Part shown: one piece after another, positions 1 to 10,386 of the stretch | Layout: each line of letters opens with the position of its first letter | How positions within the stretch are numbered: position 1 is the stretch's first letter | Assembly: GCA_017308475.1 (NCBI GenBank) | Contig: JAFKEU010000004.1 | Span: forward strand, 372,001 to 436,000 | Direction: 5' to 3' | DNA: 64,000 nucleotides | Origin: Alphaproteobacteria bacterium | GTDB taxonomy: Bacteria; Pseudomonadota; Alphaproteobacteria; Micropepsales; Micropepsaceae | Position numbers and translations under genes: made by a program | Notes under the pieces: model-generated | What the model was told of the DNA's origin: nothing | Seen by the model: the letters and a program-made list of their open reading frames with translations, nothing else | Database searches by the model: none

Positions 1-559
1 CGTAATCGCCGTCGATGAAGCGGATGTGCGGCGCATGTTCCAGCGCAGAATAATTCGGCAGGGCCTGTTTGTTGGCGGACGGCCCGAACATGAAATCATA
101 CTCCGCTTTGCGCGCCAGCCAGGTCGATCCGGCAAAGGCATCGGCGTTGCCGACATGGTCCCAGTGGGAATGGGAAATCGCCAGCCAGGTGATCATGGCG
201 GGGGTGACGCCGATATTGGCCAGCTCGCCCGTCAGGGTGGTGAATTTCAGGATGCCCTCGCGCCCCATCATGTCTTCATAGATGGGTCGGCCGACATGGC
301 TGTCCGGCAGGCCGGTGTCGAACAGCAAAATCCCCTTGGGGTGCATCACCAGGAAACAGGGATCGGAGAAGTTGGTGTTGCCGGCTTCATCCTTCGTCAG
401 GCCGAAATTCTCCGGCAGGTTGGAGATGATGGTGCCGCAGTCGAGCACGTAAAGCCTGACCCCGGCCGGATGCGGCAGGGCGGGCAATCCCGTCTGGGCG
501 GCGGCGGGCAGGACCAGCCCGGCCAGCAGGATCAATGCCAGGCCAATGCGGTGAAACAT
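1..559 (-). CDS. Metallo-beta-lactamase-fold hydrolase, N-acyl-homoserine-lactonase-like (partial)
   Basis: The gene runs off the left edge, so only the first 186 codons are visible. It starts at the ATG at 559 and opens with a signal peptide (hydrophobic residues about 6-18, ending PAAAQ). The zinc-binding signature HSHWDH is present, preceded by the strand LLFDTGLPDSHVG, where AHL lactonases of the AttM/AiiA type carry an LxDTG segment. Family knowledge: such enzymes hydrolyse lactones or related esters with two metal ions. Inference: an exported lactonase-like hydrolase. The substrate cannot be read from the sequence, and the C-terminal metal ligands lie outside the window. Confidence 0.7.
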   Translation of the reverse strand, partial: MFHRIGLALILLAGLVLPAAAQTGLPALPHPAGVRLYVLDCGTIISNLPENFGLTKDEAGNTNFSDPCFLVMHPKGILLFDTGLPDSHVGRPIYEDMMGREGILKFTTLTGELANIGVTPAMITWLAISHSHWDHVGNADAFAGSTWLARKAEYDFMFGPSANKQALPNYSALEHAPHIRFIDGDY

Positions 560-953
560 GACGCCCCCGTGGTTCTTTCGACCATGAGGCGCCGAAACGG
601 GGCAGGCTGGCAAGGGGTGCGGGACAAGCGGCGGACAGGCCCGGCCGGCCGGCGCGGCATAGTGGGGGCGTGGTGGCCGGGAAAGCCCACAGCCACAGGC
701 ACGGGATGAATCTTCGTTTTTTCACTTTTCGCCACCCCCCTCCCCCCTGCGGCGTGGACAAGAAGTAGATAGTGACGGCGGCAACAGGGGGACGGCGGGG
801 CGGACGGAGGAGCGGAATTGGCGTCGGCGGCGCATCTCATGCCGCCAGTATCGCACAGCCGCAGAGGCAGGTGGATAAGGCGGAACCGACTCAGCACACC
901 GCCGAGTTACGTATTGTGTCCCCGAAATTCTCTCCCTTGGGAGTCAAGTCCTC
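560..953. other. Gene-free interval containing a shared intergenic element
   Basis: This interval lies between the start of the lactonase-like gene and the stop of the next minus-strand gene. No convincing ORF is present; the open frames are GC-driven. Positions about 851-910 resemble a stretch at 17957-18073: GGTGGATAAGGCGGAACCG here, the same less one T there, with TATC-CACA-like and CACCGCC-like flanks in the same order. The lactonase promoter should lie in this interval, but I could not pick it out. Confidence 0.4.
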
Positions 954-1331
954 TCACCGCCAAAATTTCAAAGCGATGACGACAGCGACCGCAACGCTGA
1001 CCCAAAGCAGGGAATGTGCGGACTTCTGCAGTGCCGAAAGCTTGTCGAGCAAGGCTCGTGAGACCTGCCGCATATCGCTGAAGTCTTCGACCTGACCAGG
1101 TTCGGCCGGCAGTTCCGCGTCGGCGAATGCAGCTTTGTATTGGAAGTTAAAAGCAGCTTCGGTGATAGGAACCTGCTCCTTTTTTTCGTTGTCCCATTTC
1201 AAATGGCTGCCATCTGGCTCCCATCCGTAATCGAAGAATTCCCGCTTAAACTTGAGCATCAAAGTTGTTGGGACACAGCCTGCGGTCAGGTTCGCGGACA
1301 GCTTGTCGAACGCCACTCTCGGCAATATCAA
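954..1331 (-). CDS. Hypothetical protein with C-terminal membrane anchor
   Basis: A 125-residue protein I do not recognise. The body is charged and soluble-looking. The last 20 or so residues (LLWVSVAVAVVIALKFW) form one membrane helix ending at the C-terminus, as in a tail-anchored protein. The start is uncertain: no ATG is available, so TTG at 1331 or GTG at 1316 must be used, and neither has a clear ribosome site. It follows another unknown gene by 20 bases on the same strand, so the two probably form one unit. Codon use is visibly more AT-rich than in flanking genes, which suggests acquisition. Confidence 0.5.
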   Translation of the reverse strand: MILPRVAFDKLSANLTAGCVPTTLMLKFKREFFDYGWEPDGSHLKWDNEKKEQVPITEAAFNFQYKAAFADAELPAEPGQVEDFSDMRQVSRALLDKLSALQKSAHSLLWVSVAVAVVIALKFWR

Positions 1332-1351
1332 ATAAAAAACGAGAGAGCTGC

Positions 1352-1654
1352 CTAGTTCATCTTCCCCATCCGAGGATCGAAAAGGGGTACATATTTCAAG
1401 TGGCTTTCTAGGTCTTCGACATAATCACTGCAGAAGACGCTTAGGGCTGCCCCTATCTTCACGGAATTCTTTTGAAGAAAACCACGCGCGGGATTTACGA
1501 AAACCTCGCCGGTCTTCAGGGAAAGCATCCCTCGATCATGCATGCAAACTTGAAAGTGCAGACGCTCGCTTGTTCCTGGCTGGCCGTGCCCCGCGCGTTC
1601 AGTCCATGAACCTAATTCGGCGCGCGCCGAAGTAATCTCCAACGTCAAATACAT
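1352..1654 (-). CDS. Hypothetical protein
   Basis: A 100-residue protein without a recognised domain. The start is placed at the ATG at 1654 because GGGGAGGGG lies just before it; the open frame extends further upstream only as low-complexity sequence. The protein looks soluble, with alternating short beta-like segments (MYLTLEIT, RLHFQVCMHD, LSLKTGEVFV). Composition is poorer in G+C than the surrounding housekeeping genes. It sits between tRNA-Lys and the tail-anchored unknown gene, 20 bases upstream of the latter. Function unknown. Confidence 0.5.
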   Translation of the reverse strand: MYLTLEITSARAELGSWTERAGHGQPGTSERLHFQVCMHDRGMLSLKTGEVFVNPARGFLQKNSVKIGAALSVFCSDYVEDLESHLKYVPLFDPRMGKMN

Positions 1655-1901
1655 TTCGCCCCTCCCCTTGCCTGCGGCAAGGCTACGGCTGCTGGCGCCC
1701 CGCGCCAACCCGCCAGGATCGCGCAGCAGCGCCGTTCTTCGGCCAGGGGCATCCACAGGCCCCTTTCCGAGGGCGCCCGCCAGCGGCCTTCCTAGCGAGT
1801 CCAGGGCAGTCTCAGGGAAGCAGATAAAATGCGCATATTCCCAAATCCAAATGTATGGCCTGGGAATAGCCCTTTTTAGGGCGCTGATCTTTATGAAGGA
1901 A

Positions 1902-1977
<76 letters not shown>

Positions 1978-2202
1978 ATCAGGCGTAGGCGCGAGCCGGA
2001 GCCGCACTTGAAGCCGGCCGGTCTGGGTCATGGACCGGAGGGCGGCTTATAGCCAAGGGGTCCTGCCATGTCCACTGACTTCGGCCGCCATCCACACCCC
2101 TGAAAATTCAGGGAAATCGGCGCCATCGCGGCCCGGCGCCGGCCATTCCAGAAAACACGAGCCCGGCATTCCGCCGGGCGACCCGCCGCATCCGCCAGCT
2201 TC

Positions 2203-2296
2203 CTCCCCCCTTCGGCACGCCAGCGCCTTCGAAGGGGGAGATGTCGCAGCGATGGGTCTGCGGCACGCAGACCGATCTGCGACAGAGGGGGTGATT
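2203..2296. repeat. Structured intergenic repeat, copy A
   Basis: This element abuts the rodA stop and matches a second copy at 57902-57992. Three nested inverted repeats are visible: a CCCCCTTCG/GAAGGGGG arm at one side, an outer GTCGCAG/CTGCGAC stem and an inner GGTCTGC/GCAGACC stem, closing with AGAGGGGG. Between copies the outer stem changes from G-C to A-T on both sides together, and the inner loop differs while the stem is kept. That is the signature of a conserved structure. No T-run follows, so a simple terminator role is unlikely. Confidence 0.75.
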
Positions 2297-3449
2297 AAAT
2301 AATCCCACCACTATGGCGCGGAATCTCCACCTGGCGGTGGATATGCACGCTCATCAGCAGGCCGAAGCCGAACATCACGGTCAGCATGGCGCTGCCGCCA
2401 TAGGACAGAAGCGGCATGGGGATGCCCACCACGGGGATCAGGCCCATCACCATCGCCCCGTTGATCATGATGTAGAAGAAGAAATTCAGGATCACGCCCA
2501 TCGCCAAAAGGCGGCCAAACTGGCTGCGGGCGCTGATCGCGGTCTGCAGGCCATAGAAGATCACCACCGCGAACAGGATCAGCAGCGCCAGGGCGCCGAC
2601 AAAGCCGAATTCCTCGCAGAAGCTGGTCCAGATGAAGTCGGTCTGCTTTTCGGGCAGGAAGTTCAGCCGGCTCTGGGTGCCCTGCAGGAACCCCTTGCCC
2701 GACACGCCGCCCGAGCCGATGGCGATCTTGGCCTGGGTGATGTTCCAGCCCGCGCCCAGGGAGTCCGCCTCAGGGTTCAGGAAGGTCTCCACCCGCGCCT
2801 TCTGATAGTCATGCAGCCAAAAGCGCCAGGCCAGCGGCACCGCTGCGGCCACCGCCGCCAGGGTGGGGGCGATCCACCACCAGGAAAGCCCGGCCAGGAA
2901 CAGCAGCGAACAGCCGTCGGCAACGATGATCAGGGTGGTGCCCAGGTTGGGCTGCAAAAACACGAAGATGGCCGGCACCGCGATCATGGCCAGGCCGATG
3001 GCCAGTGGGACGGGCTTGGAGACTTCCTCGACGCTCTTGCCGTGCAGATAGCGCGACAGGGCCAGCACCAGGCTGATTTTCATGAGCTCGGACGGTTGCA
3101 GGTCCAGAGGGCCCAGGCTGATCCAGCGCTGCGCGCCAAGGCCCACATGGCCCACAACGTCCACTGCGATCAGCAGCAGCAGTGCGACGCCATAGGCGGG
3201 ATAGGCCAGGCTCATCCACATGCGGATGTCGATGGTCGCCGCCAGCAGCATCACGATCAGGCCCAGGGTGAAATGGCCGATCTGGCGCAGCGCCCAGGGC
3301 TGGAAATGGCCGCCCGCCACCGAATAGAGCATGGCGATACCGGCGATGGCGATCAGCACGATCAGGAGTACCAGACCCCAATTGATCTCCATCAGCTTGT
3401 CGGCGACGGTGAGCGTGCGCTTGGCGGCGGCGTAGGGGCGAAGCGCCAT
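2295..3449 (-). CDS. rodA: Rod-shape-determining protein RodA (SEDS glycosyltransferase)
   Basis: RodA (MrdB) polymerises lipid II into glycan strands for cell elongation, working with PBP2. The 384-residue protein has about ten hydrophobic segments and the SEDS signature region GTQSRLNFLPEKQTDFIWT carrying the conserved acidic residue, followed by a glycine-rich PMPLLSYGGS loop near the C-terminus. Its first base shares position 3449 with the last base of mrdA, so translation is coupled to the partner transpeptidase. It is the last gene of the mreB-mreC-mreD-mrdA-rodA run, and a structured repeat begins directly at its stop. Confidence 0.95.
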   Translation of the reverse strand: MALRPYAAAKRTLTVADKLMEINWGLVLLIVLIAIAGIAMLYSVAGGHFQPWALRQIGHFTLGLIVMLLAATIDIRMWMSLAYPAYGVALLLLIAVDVVGHVGLGAQRWISLGPLDLQPSELMKISLVLALSRYLHGKSVEEVSKPVPLAIGLAMIAVPAIFVFLQPNLGTTLIIVADGCSLLFLAGLSWWWIAPTLAAVAAAVPLAWRFWLHDYQKARVETFLNPEADSLGAGWNITQAKIAIGSGGVSGKGFLQGTQSRLNFLPEKQTDFIWTSFCEEFGFVGALALLILFAVVIFYGLQTAISARSQFGRLLAMGVILNFFFYIMINGAMVMGLIPVVGIPMPLLSYGGSAMLTVMFGFGLLMSVHIHRQVEIPRHSGGII

Positions 3450-5383
3450 CAGCCGCCCGCCTTGTAAGACGCCGGAATGATCGCGCTTTGCCTGCCGGAC
3501 TGTTCGGGCTGGAAGGCGGCGGCCGAAGTCACCGGCCAGGCCGCCGGGTGCCGTGCCGGGTCGCGTTGCTGGCAGAACAGCATGATGTCGTGCGCCGCGA
3601 CGACCTGGGGATGGCCGACGGCACCATGTTCGACCACGCTGACAATGGCGTAGCGCGGGCTATCCACCGGCGCGAAGCCGATGAACAGGCCGTGGTCGCG
3701 CAGCTTCCAGTCCAGATGGGCGTCCTTGGTGATACCGCGGGCATGTTCCTCGCGGCTGTAGACGCGCACCTGCGCGGTGCCGGTCTTGCCCGCCATCTCG
3801 AAGCCGGGCTGGGCGATACGCCAAGTATAGGCCGTTCCGCCCGGATCGTTCATCACCTTGTTCATGCCGCTGCGCACCGTGGCCAGGGCCTCGTCGCTGA
3901 AATTCAGCCTGGGCGCCTCGGACCTCTGGACCAGCTTTGCGCCGACGCTGTGCACCAGCCTGGGCAGGACGGCGCGGCCAGAGGCGATGCGCGCGGCCTG
4001 CACGCACAGCTGCAGGGGCGTGGCGGTGACATAGCCCTGCCCGATGCCGACGCTGAGCGTGTCGCCCTGCTGCCAGGACTGGTGATAGGTCTTCTGTTTC
4101 CATTCGCGGCTGGGAACTAGGCCCGAACGCTCGCCCGGAAGTTCGATGCCGGTGGCCGCGCCCAGGCCCAGCATGCGGGCGGCGGCCGCGATGCGATCGA
4201 TGCCCACGCGCCGCGCGGTTTCATAGAAGAAGACGTCGCAACTGTGCTGAAGCGCGCCTTCCACGTCCAGCGAACCGTGGCCGCCCTTGCGCCAGCAATG
4301 GAATTGATGGCCGCCGAACACGAAGACGCCGTTGCAATGGACATGATAATCGGGCGTGGCGATTCCCGCCTCGATCGCAGCCAGCGCGACGGCGGGCTTG
4401 AAGGTCGAGCCGGGCGGATAGGTGCCGCCCATCACCTTGTTGAGCAGGGGCTTGTGGTCGTTGGTGGTCAGCCCGCGCCACTCTTCCCCCGTCAGACCGA
4501 CATTGAACAGGTTGGGGTCGAAGCCCGGCGTGGACGCCAGCGCGATCACATCGCCATTGGTGACGTCCATGACAACGCAGGCGGCGCTTTCGCCTGCCAG
4601 CTTTTCGCTGGCCACCTGCTGCACCTGGCGGTCGATGGTCAGCCATACATCCTCTCCCGGCGTTCCGGGGTTCTTGCCCAGCTCGCGGATGATGCGGCCA
4701 TAGGCATTGACCTCGACGCGGGAGGCGCCGGCGGTGCCGCGCACATTCTCTTCATATTCGCGCTCTATTCCGCGCTTGCCGATGCGATAGCCTGGCAGCG
4801 ACAGCAACGGATCGTCATCGCGCTTCAGTTCCTCGGGCGAGACGGCGGCGACATAGCCCAGGACGTGCACCATCTGCGGCCCGAAGGGATAGTCACGGGT
4901 CTCGCCCACATCGGGTTGAATTCCCGGCAGATAGGGCAGATGCAGGTTGATGCGGGAGAAGTCCTCCCAGCTCAGATTCTCGACCACCGGCACCGGCACG
5001 AACTTCTTGTTCATGGCGACGTCGTGCATCACCTTTTTTTTCTGTTGGTCGGTGAGGAAGATCACCTTGCCGATATTGTCCAGCGCATTTGCGACGCCTT
5101 CGGTCGCCTGCTCGGACACCAGAAGCACGCGATAATTGCGCCGGTTGCTGGCCAGTTCGGTACCGAAGCGGTCCAGGATGCGTCCGCGCGGCGGCACGAT
5201 CAGCCGCTCGGAAATGCGGTTGTCTTCGGCCTCCACCATGTACTGGCTGCCGTCGCGGATCTGCAGCTGGTAGAGGCGGCCGGCCAGGATGGCAAAAATC
5301 GCCGTCATGCCTCCGCCCATGCCGGCGGCGCGGCGGGTGAAGGTGGCGTAACGGCTCTTGTCCTTCTTGTCGAAGAGCGGCAT
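3449..5383 (-). CDS. mrdA: Penicillin-binding protein 2 (elongation transpeptidase)
   Basis: PBP2 cross-links peptidoglycan in the elongasome. The start is the ATG at 5383 (MPLFDKKDKS), which overlaps the mreD stop as TGATG, giving 644 residues. An N-terminal membrane anchor (about residues 23-43) is followed by the dimerisation domain and then the transpeptidase domain with all three motifs: the catalytic serine in GSTFK, SCD in the SxN position, and KTGT in AGKTGTAQV. It ends at the rodA start with a one-base overlap. Membrane-bound, catalytic domain periplasmic. Confidence 0.95.
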   Translation of the reverse strand: MPLFDKKDKSRYATFTRRAAGMGGGMTAIFAILAGRLYQLQIRDGSQYMVEAEDNRISERLIVPPRGRILDRFGTELASNRRNYRVLLVSEQATEGVANALDNIGKVIFLTDQQKKKVMHDVAMNKKFVPVPVVENLSWEDFSRINLHLPYLPGIQPDVGETRDYPFGPQMVHVLGYVAAVSPEELKRDDDPLLSLPGYRIGKRGIEREYEENVRGTAGASRVEVNAYGRIIRELGKNPGTPGEDVWLTIDRQVQQVASEKLAGESAACVVMDVTNGDVIALASTPGFDPNLFNVGLTGEEWRGLTTNDHKPLLNKVMGGTYPPGSTFKPAVALAAIEAGIATPDYHVHCNGVFVFGGHQFHCWRKGGHGSLDVEGALQHSCDVFFYETARRVGIDRIAAAARMLGLGAATGIELPGERSGLVPSREWKQKTYHQSWQQGDTLSVGIGQGYVTATPLQLCVQAARIASGRAVLPRLVHSVGAKLVQRSEAPRLNFSDEALATVRSGMNKVMNDPGGTAYTWRIAQPGFEMAGKTGTAQVRVYSREEHARGITKDAHLDWKLRDHGLFIGFAPVDSPRYAIVSVVEHGAVGHPQVVAAHDIMLFCQQRDPARHPAAWPVTSAAAFQPEQSGRQSAIIPASYKAGG

Positions 5384-5943
5384 CAGATGTCGCTCCGCAA
5401 CGGACCAACCAGGCGGCGGTGCAGCCAGCCCATCAAGAGCGCGGTGGGCGCATAGAATATGACTGTTATCACGAGCTCGCTGACCATGGGACCGATCGGC
5501 GGCAGGTGGGCGCCTTGCGTCAAAAGCGCCAGGAACGCCACCGTGCACCAGGCGACCGCGCAACAAATGGCGGCGGCGCTGGCAAAGCCGAGCACAGCGG
5601 CCAGGCCCGACAGGCTTGCGAAGCTGTCACGCTGACGCGCCACCAGCACATAGGTCAGCACGAAGGCGAGGGTCCACACGCCCGGCGGGCCGCCCGACAG
5701 CACGTCCTCTGCCAGGCCGATGGCGAAGGTGACCGCCGGCGTCATCAGGTCCGGACGGACAAGACACCAGAAATAGACCGGCACCAGCGCCAGAAGCGGG
5801 GGAGGCACCTGCCCGCTTGTCAGGGAAACGGGAATATTGGCGAAGAAGGAGAAGACCAGCCCGCAGAGAAAGGGTACCGCCGCAGAGACGATCCGTAACG
5901 CAGTACCATGGCCGGCGACCCGTTCCAGAGCCATGGCCGTCAC
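5383..5943 (-). CDS. mreD: Rod-shape-determining protein MreD
   Basis: A small integral membrane protein of the elongasome, about 186 residues with five to six hydrophobic segments and few charged residues, as expected for MreD. Two starts are possible: GTG at 5943, which would overlap the mreC stop in a GTGA arrangement, and ATG at 5934 (MALERVAG). I chose GTG because 1-4 base overlaps are common in this window. MreD is poorly conserved in sequence, so the call rests on topology and its position between mreC and mrdA. Confidence 0.85.
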   Translation of the reverse strand: MTAMALERVAGHGTALRIVSAAVPFLCGLVFSFFANIPVSLTSGQVPPPLLALVPVYFWCLVRPDLMTPAVTFAIGLAEDVLSGGPPGVWTLAFVLTYVLVARQRDSFASLSGLAAVLGFASAAAICCAVAWCTVAFLALLTQGAHLPPIGPMVSELVITVIFYAPTALLMGWLHRRLVGPLRSDI

Positions 5944-7001
5944 TCCGTCCCGCCGTCGGGCGGCGCAGACGGCGCCTGCTGGCGCGATGCGGGCGCGTCC
6001 GCGGCGGGCGCGCCAGGACGTGGGATTGCCGCGGCCGCATGGACAGGTGCCGGTGGCGTGGTGGGTGCCCCGGCGGCAGGGCCGGGCGTCGCCAGGGTTT
6101 CGGGCGAGGGGGGCACCAGTGGTTTCAGGCCGGCCGCCTCGGCGGGCAATTCGGCCGCCGCGGGTGGTTTTTCCGGCGCCTGGAAATAGTTGAGAATCTC
6201 GACGTCCTGGGTGGAGGCTGCATCGGCCAGAAGCGCCACGCGCCAACTTCCCCCGCTGCCGGGAACCACCGTGCCGATCGGAAGTCCGTAAGGCAAAAGA
6301 CCGCCGTCACCGGAACTCACGACCTGGTCGCCGGCATGCAGCATGGCCGTGTGCGACATCAGATCCAGCGTGGGCCGGGGCGAATTGTCGCCACTCATGA
6401 TTGCCTGGACCGTGCCGCCATTTCCCACCGAGGCGGCCACGGTCACGGGAATGCGGCTGTTGGGATCGGTCAGCAGGATCACCCAGCTGGTGCGGCTGCC
6501 CGACAGATAGATGCGGCCGATCATGCCGCGGGCGTCAACCACCGCCTCGCCCGGGCCGGCGTGGTTGCGGGTGCCCGCATCGAGTATCAGGGTCTGCACG
6601 AAGGGCCGGCTGGCGCGGCCGATGACACGCGCCAGGACAGCGTTGAGCTTGGGGTCCGGCACGGCATGGAGCAGGCTCTGGTAGCGATCGACCCGGTTCT
6701 GCATCACGATAGCAACGTTGCGCCACTGGCGCAGGCGCGCGTTCTCTTCCTTGAGCCTGAGATTTTCCTCGTATACCGAAAAGATATCGGTGATGGAGCC
6801 CATCCAGCGGTCGAAGCCCTGGATCGGCGCGCGCACAACCTCCAGCCCGGGCGCCAGCCAGTCGGTCATTTTGACCCGTGCCTGGTCGAAGAGGCCGGAT
6901 TGCGCTTTTCCCAGCAGCACCAGGACGACCGCAAGCGCAACCACGATCACCAGCGGAAGCTGTGCATTGCTCTTGCGCGCGATCTTCCAGGCGTTTGCCA
7001 T
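5940..7001 (-). CDS. mreC: Rod-shape-determining protein MreC
   Basis: MreC links the cytoplasmic MreB filaments to periplasmic cell-wall enzymes. The 353-residue protein has a short cytoplasmic tail, one membrane helix (about residues 15-32), a coiled coil (around EENLRLKEENARLRQW) and a beta-rich periplasmic domain with LDAGTRNHAGPGEAVVDARG. The C-terminal 90 or so residues are a Pro/Ala-rich extension, longer than in E. coli MreC and probably unstructured. It follows mreB by 30 bases and overlaps mreD. Confidence 0.93.
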   Translation of the reverse strand: MANAWKIARKSNAQLPLVIVVALAVVLVLLGKAQSGLFDQARVKMTDWLAPGLEVVRAPIQGFDRWMGSITDIFSVYEENLRLKEENARLRQWRNVAIVMQNRVDRYQSLLHAVPDPKLNAVLARVIGRASRPFVQTLILDAGTRNHAGPGEAVVDARGMIGRIYLSGSRTSWVILLTDPNSRIPVTVAASVGNGGTVQAIMSGDNSPRPTLDLMSHTAMLHAGDQVVSSGDGGLLPYGLPIGTVVPGSGGSWRVALLADAASTQDVEILNYFQAPEKPPAAAELPAEAAGLKPLVPPSPETLATPGPAAGAPTTPPAPVHAAAAIPRPGAPAADAPASRQQAPSAPPDGGTE

Positions 7002-7031
7002 CAGGTTTTGCGGGCCCCTCCCCCGCCTTTT

Positions 7032-8096
<1,065 letters not shown>

Positions 8097-8151
8097 TCAG
8101 TGGCCGTTCCAAAGCTGGAAAAGCCCATCGTTAACCTGCGAGCGCCATTCC

Positions 8152-8187
8152 CTTGAAAAGAGGCCCCGGTTCGCTCATCCCGGGGCC
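8152..8187 (-). terminator. Rho-independent terminator of leuA
   Basis: Read on the minus strand, just past the leuA stop, an 8-bp stem GGCCCCGG/CCGGGGCC (arms at 8180-8187 and 8162-8169) is followed by TCTTTTCAA. Position and T-run fit termination of leuA before mreB on the same strand. Confidence 0.65.
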
Positions 8188-8205
8188 GTGTCCGTCATCC
8201 GCGTT

Positions 8206-9771
<1,566 letters not shown>

Positions 9772-9827
9772 GACCAATTGTCCTTCTGTTCGCCGCAGGT
9801 CCGCGACTTTCATTTCTCCTTTGCATC

Positions 9828-9886
9828 GATCCCCTAAACACCCGCGCGCGAACCATTCGCGCGCCAGACGGCGCCTAGGGGCGGCT
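9828..9886 (-). promoter_or_regulatory. Candidate leuA attenuator structures
   Basis: Directly after the leader ORF the minus strand contains two competing pairings. One is a perfect 8-bp hairpin CGCGCGAA-TGG-TTCGCGCG (about 9846-9864). The other is a longer-range pairing of CCCCTA just at the leader stop with TAGGGG shortly before leuA. This arrangement suits ribosome-position-dependent switching. The T-run after the hairpin is weak (GTGTTTAGG), so whether the end point is transcription termination or sequestration of the leuA ribosome site is open. Confidence 0.5.
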
Positions 9887-10006
9887 AAGAAGCAGAAGCA
9901 GCGCGCGCGACGAGCTTCGGGAAGGACGGGGCTGAGTGCATGCGCGCAAGGACGCAAAGGCGGCAGCGCCGTCCTTCATCCATTCGATATGCGCGCCGTT
10001 CGTCAT
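9875..10006 (-). CDS. leuA leader peptide candidate with five consecutive Leu codons
   Basis: A 43-codon ORF (ATG at 10006, or ATG at 9979 giving 34 codons) ends at TAG 9877-9875, about 100 bases before leuA. Its C-terminus reads ALLLLLSRP, using CTG CTT CTG CTT CTT at 9901-9887. Leu runs of this type are the hallmark of leu-operon leader peptides, where slow decoding at low leucyl-tRNA alters downstream RNA folding. GAAAGG stands a few bases before the 10006 start. A different-frame ORF (ATG at about 9922) reads Ala/Ser through the same bases and has no regulatory logic. Confidence 0.65.
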   Translation of the reverse strand: MTNGAHIEWMKDGAAAFASLRACTQPRPSRSSSRALLLLLSRP

Positions 10007-10386
10007 TGACCTTTCGCCGTTCCGCCCGCCGATTTACCGGTATTGATACAGTCAGCCAGCATCCACGAAGAGCCTTAACGGGCTGTTAACCAGCGGACAA
10101 ATCAACCGTTTTTGTCTTCGTTTGCGCGGTTTTACGCTGGATGTCACGCCCCGCGCAAGGTCCGCATAGGGGGTTTCTGTGGGCATCCGGGCCCCGCGGC
10201 TCCGCTTCCCGGTAACTCCTTGATTACAACATAAACTTCCCGCCCGCGGTGCGGCATCCCTGCCCCCCACCGGCATGAAATCTTCGCTTTCCCCGCAACC
10301 GGCAAAGTGGTTGTCTCCGCTCGCGGATCGCGCCGCTTTCCGCACCCAGATCTTCGCGCCAACCACCCTTCCGAGGCCTGCCGGAC
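10007..10386. other. Intergenic region between the leuA leader and the ABC transporter
   Basis: This stretch of about 380 bases separates divergently transcribed units, so it must carry the promoters for the leuA leader (minus) and the transporter (plus). I see no convincing coding frame and no unambiguous promoter. It holds ordinary GC-rich sequence with one AT-richer patch at about 10217-10238. Confidence 0.4.

Noticed and set aside
560..897. Minus-strand open frame upstream of the lactonase-like gene
   Set aside because: Pro/Arg/Ala-rich with no ribosome site or motif. It overlaps an element shared with another intergenic region.
2313..3467. A 384-codon plus-strand frame opposite rodA
   Set aside because: Exact mirror of rodA, with His/Gln-rich composition and no motif; a shadow of the real gene.
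9866..9922. Alternative leuA leader frame starting at about 9922 and ending in Ala/Ser codons
   Set aside because: Overlaps the Leu-run frame but carries no leucine codons near its end, so it has no attenuation logic. The Leu-run frame is preferred.
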